A stretch of 64,000 nucleotides of DNA, taken from positions 62,821,766 to 62,885,765 of the forward strand of contig NC_072801.1 in assembly GCF_028583425.1 (NCBI RefSeq). The letters run 5' to 3'. Each line of letters opens with the position of its first letter. The stretch's first letter is position 1. The notes under the pieces were generated by a model, which saw only the letters and a list, made by a program, of their open reading frames with translations, was not told where the DNA came from and made no database searches. Shown here piece by piece: positions 1 to 11,165 of this stretch. Source of the DNA: Eublepharis macularius. Its lineage: Eukaryota; Chordata; Lepidosauria; Squamata; Eublepharidae. The position numbers were made by a program, and so were the translations under genes.

Positions 1-134
1 TATTTTGATTTCGGAAGAGCCAATCGATCAAATCAGGTTTCCCAATATTACATATTTTCCTAACGATGATGCAATTGAAATGGTTGAGTTAATCGTTTAT
101 ATCTAAATGGAGTCTGCACACCAAGATGGCCAAC

Positions 135-260
135 GTGTTGTAGTGGTTAGAGCAGTGGACTAGGTTCAAATCCCCAGTCGCTGGTGATCTTGAATTAATC
201 CTCAGTCTAATGTCTCTTGTGGGATGGAAGTTTAGAGGAAGGGTGGGATAACAGTATCAT
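135..260 (+). repeat. tRNA-derived SINE fragment
   Basis: Has the tRNA-like head (gtagtggttagagcagtgga, then ggttcaaatcccc as a B box) shared with better copies at 27528 and 50105. The 3' part is degraded. Confidence 0.6.
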
Positions 261-498
261 CATCTTCTTCTATTCCTTCTCCAGTAACACATTTTTTTTC
301 CTGCCCAGCCCCAATTATCACCCTACATTGAAACACTGTAGCTGCTAACCCATCAGGCCAGGCTACTTAGGTGCCTGTTTCCTTTTTCTGGAGACAATTG
401 AGGGTCTGGAATTTTTCAGAAACAGGTACTACTTAGAAAAGCAAACTGCTCTGCTCAGTTACTAGAATGAAAAGGGAGAATGTCCCTGTTTGCTTATT

Positions 499-620
499 CC
501 AGTAGGGTAGCTGTGTTAGTCTACTGCAGCAAAATAAAATAAAAGTCCAGTAGCACTTTAAAAACTAACACTTATTCCATCATGAGCTTTCGTGAGTCAG
601 AGCTCACTTCTTCAGATACT
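499..620 (-). repeat. Unclassified dispersed repeat ('tagtctttaaggtgctactgg' type)
   Basis: Read on the minus strand it has, in order, agctcacttc/ctcacgaaagctcatg, a 'ttaaagtgctactggac' core and 'agactaacacagctac'. The same unit recurs at 7618, 14318 and 36350. The family is common in sauropsid genomes; I cannot name its class. Confidence 0.6.
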
Positions 621-1734
621 TGTTTGTTTATGCAAGATAAATATTTATAGTTTGCGAGCAGTCCTAATTGCAGAGCTAGGAGTGTATGAGACAAGCAGGC
701 GCAGTGGCTGATTCTTCAGCAAGGTATCTTCTAAGGGCTTGGGATGGACCCCAGGGCCTGGGATCACTTGCCAGTCCCAGGCTCTCAGCAGCAAGGCCAT
801 AACAATAATATTGTGCCATTCTAACAATCCTTAATATCTCAAAAGCATCTTTTCCCAATGGTTCTATTGAAAAGAAGGTTTTAACCTAATGTTTAATAGA
901 GGTCCATTGATTAAGAGATTATCCGTGTAGGTTTAACATGCAACTCAAGATTTCATTGTGACTAGGTTTTTCACCCCCAAAATAGAAAGAGAAGCCCAAG
1001 AAGTTTACATTTTTTTTAAAAAGACTCCAGTTAAAAATATTGATTTTTATCTACTATGTGCTCATGACAGAGAGCACGCGCAATACCTGTTACTTTCCTT
1101 TTTGCAGACTAGAGAACCAACCCCAAGAAACTTCTTACAAAGAGCTAGGTGATCTCTGATTCAAGCATAGGACTTTCCTCCTCCCATGTTTATTACATTT
1201 TATATTACTGTGAACAAGAGGGTGCAGTTCTTCTGCATGCATATTTTTCCCATGGCTACATCTGTATTTCCATTTGCATATTTTCCCACGAGTGCACGCA
1301 TACCTAGAGCTATGCATGTGAAAATCTCAGGTATTTAACACACTGCCAGTATGACTGCACAGACCCTTCTACATTTTTCTAATAGATCTGTGGGCAAATG
1401 TGAAGACAAATGTATACTCGTAAATGGAAGGCAGATATTTTAGCTGTTCATAGAATACTGAGAGACTGAGCTGCAGTTGCTCTCCCCTGCCCTTCAGAAC
1501 AAGCTGCCCCATCAAAATTCCCTCTTCTATACAGCAAGTAAAAGTAAGAAAATCCCATCGTATTTTGCACCTTGCTTCCAAAACTGACTCTACAAGAGTT
1601 TAGGGACCAAGCTTCACAAAAGTTATTGTGAATGAATCTCCTGAGGTGTTATCTGGTCCTGAAAAACAGCCTGAAGAGGACAAAATTGGGACTGCAGTGC
1701 AGGGACTGTTAACTCTCTTCCCTGCAATGTTTCC

Positions 1735-3760
1735 CAGTGTGAGCCAGAAGAGCTATGGGCTGAAACCAGAGACAATATGTCAAGGAAGAACGTGCAAAGA
1801 TTATTCCTGTAGCCAAAAGAAAGGAGAAACCCAAATGGATGACTGAGGAAACTCTTAAAATTGCTAAAGATAGACGAGAAGCAAAAGGTGACAGAAATAG
1901 GGTTACAATTATAAATACAGCTTTTCAGCGACTTGCACAGAGACAAAAAATGTATTATAATTACCTTGCAAAGAAATAGAAAACAACAATAAAAAAATAA
2001 AGAATGAGAGCTCTGTTCCAAAAGATCCAAGAAATCAAAGGGAAGTTCAAGCATGGCTTGGGATGCTGAAAAATCAACACAGAAATACAGTATCTGATCA
2101 GGACAAAATAAAAGAAAGATGGAAACAATACACTGAAGAACTATACAGAAGAGATGGAAGGATGACAGATACCTTTGATGAAAAATCTTTTGATAAAGAA
2201 CAAGAAATCTTAGAAAGTGAAATAAAAGCTACACTCAAATCAATTGGGAGAAACAAACCACCTGGAGTAGATGGAATACCAACAGAGTTATTTCAAGCCA
2301 CAGAAACGGAGTCCATCAAAATCTTAACAAGAATCTGTCCAAAAAATTGGAAAACTAAACAACAGCCCACAGACTGGAAATGCTCAGTCTATATTCCAAT
2401 TCCAAAAAAAGGGATGCCAAAGAGTGTAGCAACTATCAGATTATCGCATTAATTTCCCATGCAAGCAAATTGATGCTCAAAATTCTACAGCAAAGTCTCT
2501 TACCATATATGGAATGAGAAATGCCAGATGTTAGAGTTGGATTCAGAAAAGGAAGAGGTACCAGAGATCACACTGCAAATTTACGATGGCTAATGGAAGA
2601 TACCAGGGAATTTCTGTAGAAAATCAGCTTGTGTTTAATAGATTACTGCAAAGCTTTTGACTGAGTGGATCATGAAAAGCTATGGAGAGTCTTAAAAGAA
2701 ATGGGGGTGCCACAACATCTGATTGTTTTGATGTGCAACCTGTACTCTGGGAAAGAGGCTACTGTCAAGACAGAATATGGGGAAACAGAATGATTTCCAA
2801 TTGGCAATGATATCCGAGAAGGATGCATATTATCTCCCTACCTGTTCAACCTCTATACAGAGTACATCATAAGGAAAGCTGGATAAAATCTAGAAGAAGG
2901 TAGAGCGCACATTAACAATTTGAGATATGCAGGTGACATTAAGTTACTGGCAGAAAATAGTGAAGACTTGAAACAACTACTGATGAAGGTTAAAGGACAA
3001 AGTGCCAAAGCAGGATTACAGCTGAACTTCAAGAAGACAGAAGTAATGACTACTAAGGAAATACACAATTTTAAAGCTGACAATGAGGAAACTGAAATTG
3101 TTCAAGATTTTCTATTCCTTGGCTCAATCATCAACCGAAAGGGAGACTACAATGAAGAAATCAGAAGAAGATTGAGATTTGGAAGAACAGCTGTGAGGGA
3201 GCTAGAAAAGATCCTTAAAGATAAAGATCTCTCTATGGGGACCAAGATAATCCAAACTATGGTATTCCCCATTACTATGTATGGATATGAAAGTTGGACA
3301 GTGAAGAAGGCTGACAGGAAGAAAATTGATCAATGTGAAATGTGGTGCTGGAGGAGAGTTTTGCAGATAACATGGAGGGCCAAAAAGACAAATAAGAGGG
3401 TACTAGATCAAATCAAGCCTGAATTCTCCCTAGAAGCTAAAATGACAAAAGTAAGGCTACCGTACTTTGGTCAAATCATGAGAAGACAAGATTCTCTGGA
3501 AAAATCAATAATGCTAGGAAAAGTGGTAGGCTGTAAAAAAAGAGGAAGACTCAAAATAAGATGGCTTGACTCAATAAAAAGAGCCATGTCCTCTAGGTTG
3601 CAGGATCTGAGTATGTCTGTTAATGATAGGATGTTTTGGAGGTCTTTCATTCATAGGATTGCCATAGGTCGGAGGCGACTTGACTGCACATGAAGACAAC
3701 ATAGGGCCATTCTAAGTGCTGCTATTTCCCCCTAGAGGAGTCACTCTGACTAGTGAAATC
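1735..3760 (+). mobile_element. BovB/RTE-type LINE, decayed partial copy
   Basis: Non-LTR retrotransposon reverse transcriptase. The endonuclease-RT linker is readable near 1780-1975 (KPKWMTEETLKIAKDRREAK), then RT motifs RWKQYTEELYRRDGR (2119), NKPPGVDGIPTELFQ (2252), YIPIPKKG (2390), an AFD-like box near 2655, NLRYAGDIKLLAENSEDLKQ (2908-2970; GD in place of the catalytic DD) and the BovB C-terminus MYGYESWTVKKADRKKIDQC (3277) to IAIGRRRLDCT at 3693. The frame is broken by several stops and shifts between 1975 and 2900, and the 5' endonuclease is missing, so it is dead. The 3' half, 2920-3693, is one open frame of 257 codons. Confidence 0.88.
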
Positions 3761-3929
3761 AATGTGTGTCCTCCGCCTCCCTGCCCAGCACTACTGGCCC
3801 AATCCAGATATTCCCCCCTTTTAGGGCCCAGTTTATAAGGCTCAAATCACAGATCTCGAACGTCATGCGTAGTCCATTCCTTAGCATAAAATTTATGTTC
3901 AGTTATTTAAAAAGAAACATTAGATAGCA

Positions 3930-4760
3930 TTCTACATAAGAAGGTAGACCTGCTAGGTCAAACTAGGGATCCACCTAGTCCAGCCTCATGTTTCACGCAG
4001 TGACCAAACGGTTGCCCTGGAAGGCCAATAAATAGGGCATAGAGGCCAAGTCCTCTGAATACAGAGGTATCTACTGACGGACCTGTCCTCCACGAATCTG
4101 TCTAACCCCACTTTTAAGCCATTTATGCTCATGGCCATCACTGGCAGTGAATCCCAGAGTTTGATGGTATGCTTTACCTCAAAGAAATATTTCCTTTTGT
4201 CTGCCCTGTACCTATTGCTCATCAACGTAACTGGGTCCCCGAGTTCTGGCATTATCAGAGAAGGAGGGGAAAGATCCTTCTATCCACTTTCTGCATCATT
4301 TTTCTATCACATTCCCTGCACTGCCACCCCACCCCGTATTAGCCCTCTTTTTTAAAATACTAAGCAGTCTCAGGGTCCTACAATCCTTGCTCACCTTGGT
4401 TGCCCCCTTCTGTGCTTTTACCTTTTTCCTTTTGAGATATGGTAGCTAAAACGATACACAGTATTCCGAATGTGGCTGCACCATGGCTCTGTACAAGGCA
4501 TCACAATATTTGCCATTTTATTTTCAGTCTCTTTCCTAATAATCCCCAGCACAGAGCTTGCCATTTCATCATTGCTGCACACCAAGGGGCCTTTTTTGTT
4601 GAGCTTGCCAATACAACTCCAAGATCTCTTTCCATCTCAGTTTCAAGCAGTTCAAAACCCATCTGCCTATATTTAAAGATTGGAGTTTTGGTCCCAAGGT
4701 GCATTGCCTCACACATGGAACTTTGCTTGCCACATTGTGGTTGTTATAAAGCATTTTATA
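3930..4760 (-). mobile_element. CR1-group LINE 3' fragment
   Basis: On the minus strand it encodes ERDLGVVLASS near 4635 and YRADKRKYFFEVKHTIKLWD with SINGLKVGLDRFVEDRSVS near 4080-4215, matching the C-terminal end of CR1/L2-type reverse transcriptases (consensus RTDKRKYFF...NLWNSLP). It carries many substitutions and frame breaks. The 3' end ('ggatccacctagtccagcct' on plus) recurs at 62780 and 36600. Confidence 0.75.
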
Positions 4761-4814
4761 TTTTCAAAGGCCTTGATTCCCCCCCTCTCCTTTTATCTTT
4801 AAAAAGCCCTGGTG

Positions 4815-5392
4815 GAAGGTCCTTCTCCATGTTGAGAGAATTGTTGGTTACACGATCCCTATGCAGCCAGAATTAATACTGTTGGGGCTTTGGGAGAATG
4901 ATAGCATCCCAAAACTTAGAAAAGACTTAACCATGTACCTCTTGGCGGCTGCCAAATTAGTCATAGCCTCTGCGTGGAGAAGGGCTTCCCTGCCCCCAGT
5001 ATCTATGTGGTTCAATAAATTGTGGGAAATTTTCCTAATGGAAAAGCTGACTGACCCCCTTCGCTCTCTAGATAACCCAAACTTTCAATCTACTTTTGCC
5101 ACCTTATGGCTTCCCTATCTTACCTATGTGCTACGGTCAGACCAAACCCATATCTCAGATAGTATGCTAATTAGTCTTGTCCACTTTATGAGCTGAATCC
5201 ATATTCTACAGGTGGTTAACTAACATTCTTCAATTAACCTGGAATTTTACGGCTCTCTGGAGTTTAACTTTGCACCAGCAGTGTTGTTTTTCTCATGCTA
5301 TAGTTGTATCTGTAAACCTGCTATTGTTGTTGTTGATGTTGTTGTTTTTTCTCTTAAAAAATGGAAATTGAAAAATAAAGTTTGTAAAAAAA
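4815..5392 (+). mobile_element. 5'-truncated L1 LINE insertion with target-site duplications
   Basis: The open frame 4861-5196 reads like the C-terminal end of L1 ORF2 (YLLAAAKLVIASAWR, then WFNKLWEIFLMEKLT). A 3' UTR follows, with AATAAAG at 5374 and an A-tail. Flanking direct repeats AAAAAGCCCTGGTG at 4801-4814 and 5393-5406 are identical, marking a target-primed insertion. Only the last 580 bp or so were copied. Confidence 0.82.
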
Positions 5393-6002
5393 AAAAAGCC
5401 CTGGTGATATAGTTTAAGACAAGAGAAAGCAGATCTTTGAAGGCCACCCAAATAACTTCATAAATAGCCATGTCCAAAGTCCAGATGCTACAATCTATGA
5501 GCAGCTGGAAGGAAAGTGGTGCCCTCTGCTGGTAGATAACTCAACTAGCAACATATTGCTTTGGTCCTTTCAATTATTGAACCTTTGAGGATGAAGTGTG
5601 ATTGCCTGAAAAGATACAGTTTATCACCTGCATGCTAAATTCTTTCTCTAGTGAACCAGATGGGTTTGACAGTTTGGGTCCACGGAACGGTAATGGCCAG
5701 GATTGGCCCAAGGGGTTTATTTTTGCAGCCTTGGCAAACAATGACTTTGCCTCGCAGCCCTCCAACAGAAATAAAAATAGAAGTTATATTTAGATGAGAT
5801 AATATTAGGGTTTAAAAAAAATAGATAAAATAAATTTATTTCCTTCTAATTTGGTGCCCTATAAAGCCTGCTGCCCTAGGCGGCCATCTAGTTTGCCTGT
5901 AGGTCAGGCCTTTGTAATTGCTTCATTCAGTGAGCAGAAGGGCGAGAGGTCGCAGGAGAGCAGCTTGAAGGTGCAGCAGCCTGCAACGGTCAAGGGTTGC
6001 CT

Positions 6003-6217
6003 AATGTTGCCAGTCTCCAGGTGGAGGCTGGAGATCTACTGGAATTACAACTGCTCTCCAGCCGAAAGAAATCACTTCCCCTAGATAAAATGGCTGCTTT
6101 GGAGGGTGAGCTCTATGACATTATACCCCACTGAGGTTCCCCCTCCACCAACCCATACATCTCAGGCTCTACTCCCAAATCTCCAGGAATTTCCCAACCT
6201 GGAGCTGACAACCATAG
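6003..6217 (-). mobile_element. Inverted-repeat DNA element (gttgccaac family), diverged copy
   Basis: Ends resemble 'gttgccagtctccaggtgga' and 'aacctggagctgacaacc' in inverted orientation, matching the family seen intact at 16575 and 61637. The inner sequence is rearranged. Confidence 0.55.
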
Positions 6218-6803
6218 CTAGAGCAAGAGATCGGTCTACCATAACTTCTTATAAGAGGGAATGGGAAGAGAAAATAAACGGGGAGGGGCATTTTAACAGT
6301 AAAAAAAGAGCAAGAACACGCCATGATCTTTTGGCGATTACTAGTTTCTCTTTTTGCTTGTTGTTTCTAAATAGAAAACAAAATCGCCATTATTTTCTAT
6401 CCCCCAAAAAAGAGAGAGGAGAGGCGCAGGTAAACCACCCTGAACCCTTTGAAGAAAGCATAAGTTAGGCGAGGGAGAAACAGACTTCCATTTCCTTCGA
6501 TGGGAGAGAGCGACGGGGTTGCAAATCAGACCTGCAAGGTAGAAGCGGAGAGGCAAACGAAATCTGCCCTCTTCGCCCCTCCGCGGGGCAAGTCCTTATC
6601 CTTCTTCCTGGCGACACTCCCCCTGCAAACTTCCCTCTACTAAAAGTCAACAGGCGCCCACGAAGTGTATAAGGAAAGAGATAACGTTGTCCAACAAGTG
6701 TCCCCAAAAGGGGTCGGGAAGATTTTTAGACACTGTATTTTGTGTGCGCGATGCAGACCGCCGGATCCTACGTATGCGGCCGAGAAAGCATTAAACAGGA
6801 GCG

Positions 6804-7016
6804 CTAGGGTTACCAACTTTGGGTCGCGAAATTCCTAGAGATTTAGCGGTGGAGCCTGGGGAAGATGAGTTTGGAGATGGAGCTCAAAGGGGACGAGGTG
6901 ACATAGAGTCCATCTTTTGAAGCTTCCATATTCTCCAGGAGACCTGAACTCTGCAGCCTGGAGATCAGTCGCAGCTCCGGGAGATCTCCAGGCTCACCTG
7001 GAGGTTGACAACCCTA
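6804..7016 (+). mobile_element. Inverted-repeat DNA element (MITE-like), ctagggttaccaac family
   Basis: About 213 bp with terminal inverted repeats ctagggttaccaac and gttgacaaccctaac. The core includes aattcctagagatttag and the outward 'gaggttgacaaccc' end. Non-coding, so it would need a transposase in trans. It sits inside the CpG-rich stretch. Confidence 0.68.
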
Positions 7017-7524
7017 ACTGTCCACTAGCACTTTAAAAACTGAGTAAAGCGAGGCTCGAAGAAAATGCGGGATTGCTAACTACAAAGGGGGATGAAGCTC
7101 AGGAGAGGACAGCTGGCCTACCTGGCCGCTCGCACAAAAGGCCACTCCGAGGGGCCGGGGATACCCCCGCCTCCAGTACCGTTCTCGCGACTACGGAGCG
7201 CAGACCGCCCGGGAGTCTTGGCTTGCCTCCTCCCACCCTTTCCCGCAGGAACTCGCGTCTCCTCCCCAATCCCCGCCGATTGAGTCGCTGACTCGCTAGT
7301 CGACCAGGGGCTGGAGCTTAACGTCACATGGCCACGCCTATAGATCTTCAGTCGCCCAATAGCAAAAACGAGGGGTTGACGTAATGGAGCTCGCCCCTCG
7401 CTTTCAGCCAATGGTGTCCCTTCTTGTCGCGTTCCATGAGGAGCCGAAAGGCCGGAAAGTTCCAAACCGCCATATGGAGAAACGAGCCCCGTTTTGTTTG
7501 GCTGCGGTAGAGCGGATACTGGCA

Positions 7525-7592
7525 CGGTTACCAACTCCGGGTCGTAAAATTCCTGGAGATTTGGGACCGGAGCTTGGGGAGGGCAAAGTTCG
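7525..7592 (+). repeat. Partial copy of the gttgccaac inverted-repeat element
   Basis: Begins ggttaccaactccgggtcg and runs through aattcctggagatttggg. Only the left end is present; it joins directly to another dispersed repeat at about 7618. Confidence 0.6.
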
Positions 7593-7617
7593 AGGAGGCG
7601 GCTCAGTAGAGGAGTCT

Positions 7618-7722
7618 GAAGACTCTCGAAAGCTCACACTCCGAACTCTTGTTCGTCTGTAAGGTGCCACTGGATCCAAGTCCTGCTGTTCTACTGCAGA
7701 CCAACATGGCTACCTACCTGAA
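7618..7722 (+). repeat. Dispersed repeat, same family as 499-620
   Basis: Contains tctcgaaagctcacactcc, tctgtaaggtgccactgga and cagaccaacatggctac in the family order, plus orientation. Confidence 0.6.
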
Positions 7723-7804
7723 ACTATTTTCTCCAGGGCAACAGTATTATCAATACTGCCTTCATACCTGTGCAGAAATATCTGTTCATTGGACCTTGTC
7801 ACTT

Positions 7805-8058
7805 AATGCATAGAACTACTATTAATATTATATACCGCCCTTCAGGACAACCCCACGCCCGCTCAGAGCGGTTTACAAAGTATGCTATTATTACCCCCAC
7901 AATCACCCTGAGAGGTCGGTGGTGCTGAGTGAATCCGGGTGCTGAGTGAAGCTGATTGACCCAACATCGCCCAGGTGGCTTCAAGCAGAGGAGTGGGGAA
8001 TCCAAACATTCTCCAGATTACAGTCCCGCTGCTCTAACCACTACACAAAACTGGCTCT
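7805..8058 (-). mobile_element. tRNA-derived SINE (Sauria-SINE-like), minus orientation
   Basis: The complement of the unit at 27528: tRNA-like head near 8020-8058 (tagtggttagagcagcggga when reversed), body with 'cagattacagtcc' and a tail 'ataccgcccttcaggacaac' near 7830. Diverged. Confidence 0.7.
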
Positions 8059-8059
8059 C

Positions 8060-9950
8060 AAATAATGAACACTTGTTCTTGGAACCTCCCACACAGATGC
8101 AGGGTGGCATATTTAAGTGTTCTCCCAAATTCTTTAATAAAACCCTTCTCATACTTAGAAATCACAGCAAGGAGGTGATTAACTATCTTCATCCTGGAGT
8201 ACCTAACTTTCAACAGGCAAGGTGTTTTTAAGCATTCCATTGTGCTATTCTCCATCTGTACCAAGAGCAGAACTGCTTCTCTGAAGACGCTGATCAGCTC
8301 TCTGGCTTGCACACAGCAGTTCAGTGACTTTCAGAACAATTTCTTGGGGGGACGCTTTAGGCTGGACAGAGTTCTTCCGGAGACACCAAATACCCCAGAA
8401 TTGTAATACAGCTGCAGCAGTTTTGGAAAAGAGTGCGGCATATTGCTGTTGTTTGCCAGGTAGCAGAAATCGCCACAGAGAATACCATGGCCTGATAAGC
8501 ATCCAGTTCTCTTAACTCAGCACTAAACCACAGACCCAATAGAAGACCAGGCCCTGAACACTCACTGGAGGTCCCCTCCCATATCAATCCACTGGCTGTC
8601 AATACTGGGTTTTTTTCTGGGTTAGGAAAACACAGGTGCCTATGCATATGCTTATTTTTTAAAAAAATTATACTTGATGGGGAATTTAACACAGCAAGTT
8701 CTTTAGATTCTTTTGTAACCTCTAAATAATAGTTGGATTAGTCCCGTAGGGAGAATGTCAGGCTGGTAGCCTGGCAACTTGATAAAGGTGTTTTTTGGCT
8801 CTTCTCATCTTTATAAGGGCCACGTCTTCCAAGCTGCAGATTTGCATTCTGGTTACTGCATTGTCCAGTTTGTTAGAACTAAACCTTTTGGAAAGAGAGG
8901 TGGATGAGAAGAATCCCCCACCTCTCTGGGACTTAACTCAGCACAAAATTTTGCAAGCAGAACCAGTTGTTTGATTGAACTCAGAGAGGCTGCCTGTTCA
9001 GTGCTATATTTATGTGTGAGCATCCTCAGTTGTGTTGCATTGTTCTATATGGTGGAAAGATTTGAGTTAGGGACGTGTGTGAGAGAGACACAGAGAGAGG
9101 GGAAAGAGAACTTGAAATGGGCCAGTTAGTATTCCTTTCTGCTCTGGGTTGGGCTCTCAGCAAAATTCCTTGGGTAGCTTGGGGTGGGGAAGAGGAGGTG
9201 ATATGTTGGATTAAATTTTCAGGCCAAACCAAGATAAGAACAGATCTCTCCAGTACAGTCAACAGGCCAGCAAATGGAGCGCAGGCTTACCAAAACTACT
9301 GAAATTACACAGGTAGTCTTGGGGTTACATTTTTATTGACTAGTCTTTCTGCCTTGAAAGAACAAGGATCCAAAAATTTCAAACACTAAAACATGGTATT
9401 GTTGTCAATGCGGATACACCCGCCTCCCTATGTGAGACAGGTAATCTGCCCCCATTCACCCTCCCCAAAGAAAAGCCCTTGCTGCCTTGATTTTGCAACC
9501 AGAGGGCTGGTCCATATCTAACTGGCCAGGTTAAAAGGTAGCAAGGAGAAAGAGCCATTAACAACTATTGGCTATGCCAGCTGGAGGAATGTTACACAAA
9601 AGTGCTCTGCTGATTATGTGTAATGCCAAGAGCAGGACATGGGAGGAGGGGGGGGGGTTGCCAAGTCTTGAGATCAAACATTCTGGTAACTGGGAGTGAA
9701 AAGAGATGGAGCAAAAACAGGAGATTCCTCAATTCTGGTCCTTGTTTTTCTAACAATTGGCTTAGAACAAAATAAAGGAAATGGCATTTTTTAAAGTAGT
9801 CTGGGGGCGCCTCTGCTGGTGAACGACTCATGCTCAGCAAGAAGGCACCTGCACCAAGGCCCAGCTCCAGAATTTCTGCCTTGAGACTTCTGTGAGGACC
9901 GTTTACGACACTGTTTAACTCAGTGACAAAACCAAAACAATCTTTAAAAT
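8060..9950. other. Gene-poor flank
   Basis: Short open frames occur on both strands, but none shows a recognisable protein, and base composition is ordinary. A G-run (9644-9658) and unclassified sequence only. Confidence 0.4.
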
Positions 9951-10516
9951 CAGCAGTCCGGTTATCTGAGATGAGCTTTTAATAGAAGACATACTTTTTC
10001 TTAAAAAGTATTTCTTTTTCTTTCTTTTTTTCTTTTTTAACAAAAAGGAACAGGATAATTGCTATGGCCCTTTACATCAGAATAAGAACTCCAAAAAGAT
10101 GCAAGCCAGCAAGAAGAAAAAAACCAAACAAACTGAATGACACAGGAGATTTAAAATAAAAAAAAAGCAAACCCCCCGGGTTTGAGAAAAAAAATCAAGT
10201 TGTTTAAAAGATAGTATTTGTTAGAAACAAATAATACACCAATAATAATAGGATTAACACAAATAAAGACAAGAAATCACCATGCAAAAAAATTAAAAAG
10301 GAGAGAAGGCAGGCCCAACCCCAGGTCCAGTTTCTGGAGCCAGAAGAGCTTAAATCTGGATATTTTACCCGGAGTCAAAGGTAGGATTTGCAAACCTTGC
10401 ATTCTGAGCAACTGAGTGACTGCATCAAATATCAAAAGTATTGAGCTGGGTTCTTCTTTCCTTGTTCCCCACCTGTTCCTACACAGATGTTTATGGAAAT
10501 TGCACAGTGGGTCATC

Positions 10517-10640
10517 TATGGCAGAGCTAGTGTGGTTTAGTGGTCAGAGTGTCAGCCTCAGCCATGAAGCTCACTCAGTGACCATAAGTAACTTCCTCTC
10601 TTGGCCTGAGGCCACAGGGGTTTTAAGAGAGCAAGGAGGA
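10517..10640 (+). repeat. tRNA-SINE head fragment
   Basis: Contains gctagtgtggtttagtggtc followed by agagtgtcagcctcagcc, resembling the head of the Sauria-type SINE. The 3' part is not recognisable. Confidence 0.4.
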
Positions 10641-10977
10641 GATGGCAGTGAGCCTGCATACACATCATTCCTTGGAGGAAGGGCGAGATGAAAATGTATA
10701 GCTACCAGAGGTTTCCTGAGAGAATGACTGCAAAAGCACTTTAAATGCTCTAACGCCAAGTATTTAAGTTCTTATCCTTTGGATACCCCCAAACCATTGC
10801 CACTATTGCAGCCTCCTCCCGAAGAATAAAGGTGGCCAGTTCGCCTTTATCAAGGCATTAAGCAAAAGCCGGTTAGGGAAAACTGGCCCCTGGATAATCA
10901 GGGGCTTCGAGGTTGCCTCTGTTTCATCTCAGGATAAGGGTTGTTTCACACAGTGCATTTTTTCATATACGTAAGTA

Positions 10978-11165
10978 GATCCCCGGCTAGCTTGATCTCA
11001 TCCAATCTCAGCAGAATCAGCACTGGGTAGTACTTGGATGAGAAACCACCAAGGAAGTCCAGGGTCATTACGCAGAGGCAGGCGATGGCACACTACCTGT
11101 GGTCATCTCGCCTTGAACACACTACATAAGTCAGCTGCAACTTGATGGCACTTTACACCCCCACA
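10978..11165 (+). mobile_element. 5S-rRNA-derived SINE, diverged
   Basis: Has the 5S-like 'tgatctcatccaatctcagc' and 'gtacttggatgagaaaccacc' blocks (internal promoter region), then 'aaggaagtccagggtcatta', and ends 'cttgatggcactttacac'. Same layout as 17695 and 21672. Confidence 0.75.

Larger units (their letters stand above)
1..1730. other. Repeat-containing flank without genes
   Basis: No conserved coding frame was seen. The stretch holds a SINE fragment near 135-260 and a dispersed-repeat fragment at 499-620. The remainder is AT-rich unannotated sequence. Confidence 0.5.
6440..7700. promoter_or_regulatory. CpG-rich, promoter-like region with no assigned gene
   Basis: CpG dinucleotides are dense compared with the rest of the window, most of all at 7130-7520. 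Motifs seen: CCAAT-type boxes at 7355-7360 and 7405-7414 (cagccaatgg), CRE-like TGACGTAA at 7377-7384 and aacgtcac at 7320-7327, an ETS-like ccggaaag at 7453, and on the minus strand ATGGCGG near 7474-7468, a YY1-type motif often close to start sites. No TATA box. It may be bidirectional. No recognisable exon follows within several kb on either side, so the gene it would serve is unknown; a noncoding first exon is possible. Confidence 0.5.

Noticed and set aside
1623-2054. Minus-strand frame of 143 codons
   Set aside because: It lies antisense to the BovB LINE and reads as Phe/Leu/Ser-rich noise.
7118-7679. Open frames of 90-138 codons on both strands in the CpG-rich stretch
   Set aside because: High GC content removes stop codons by chance. 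The peptides are Arg/Pro-rich without conserved motifs.
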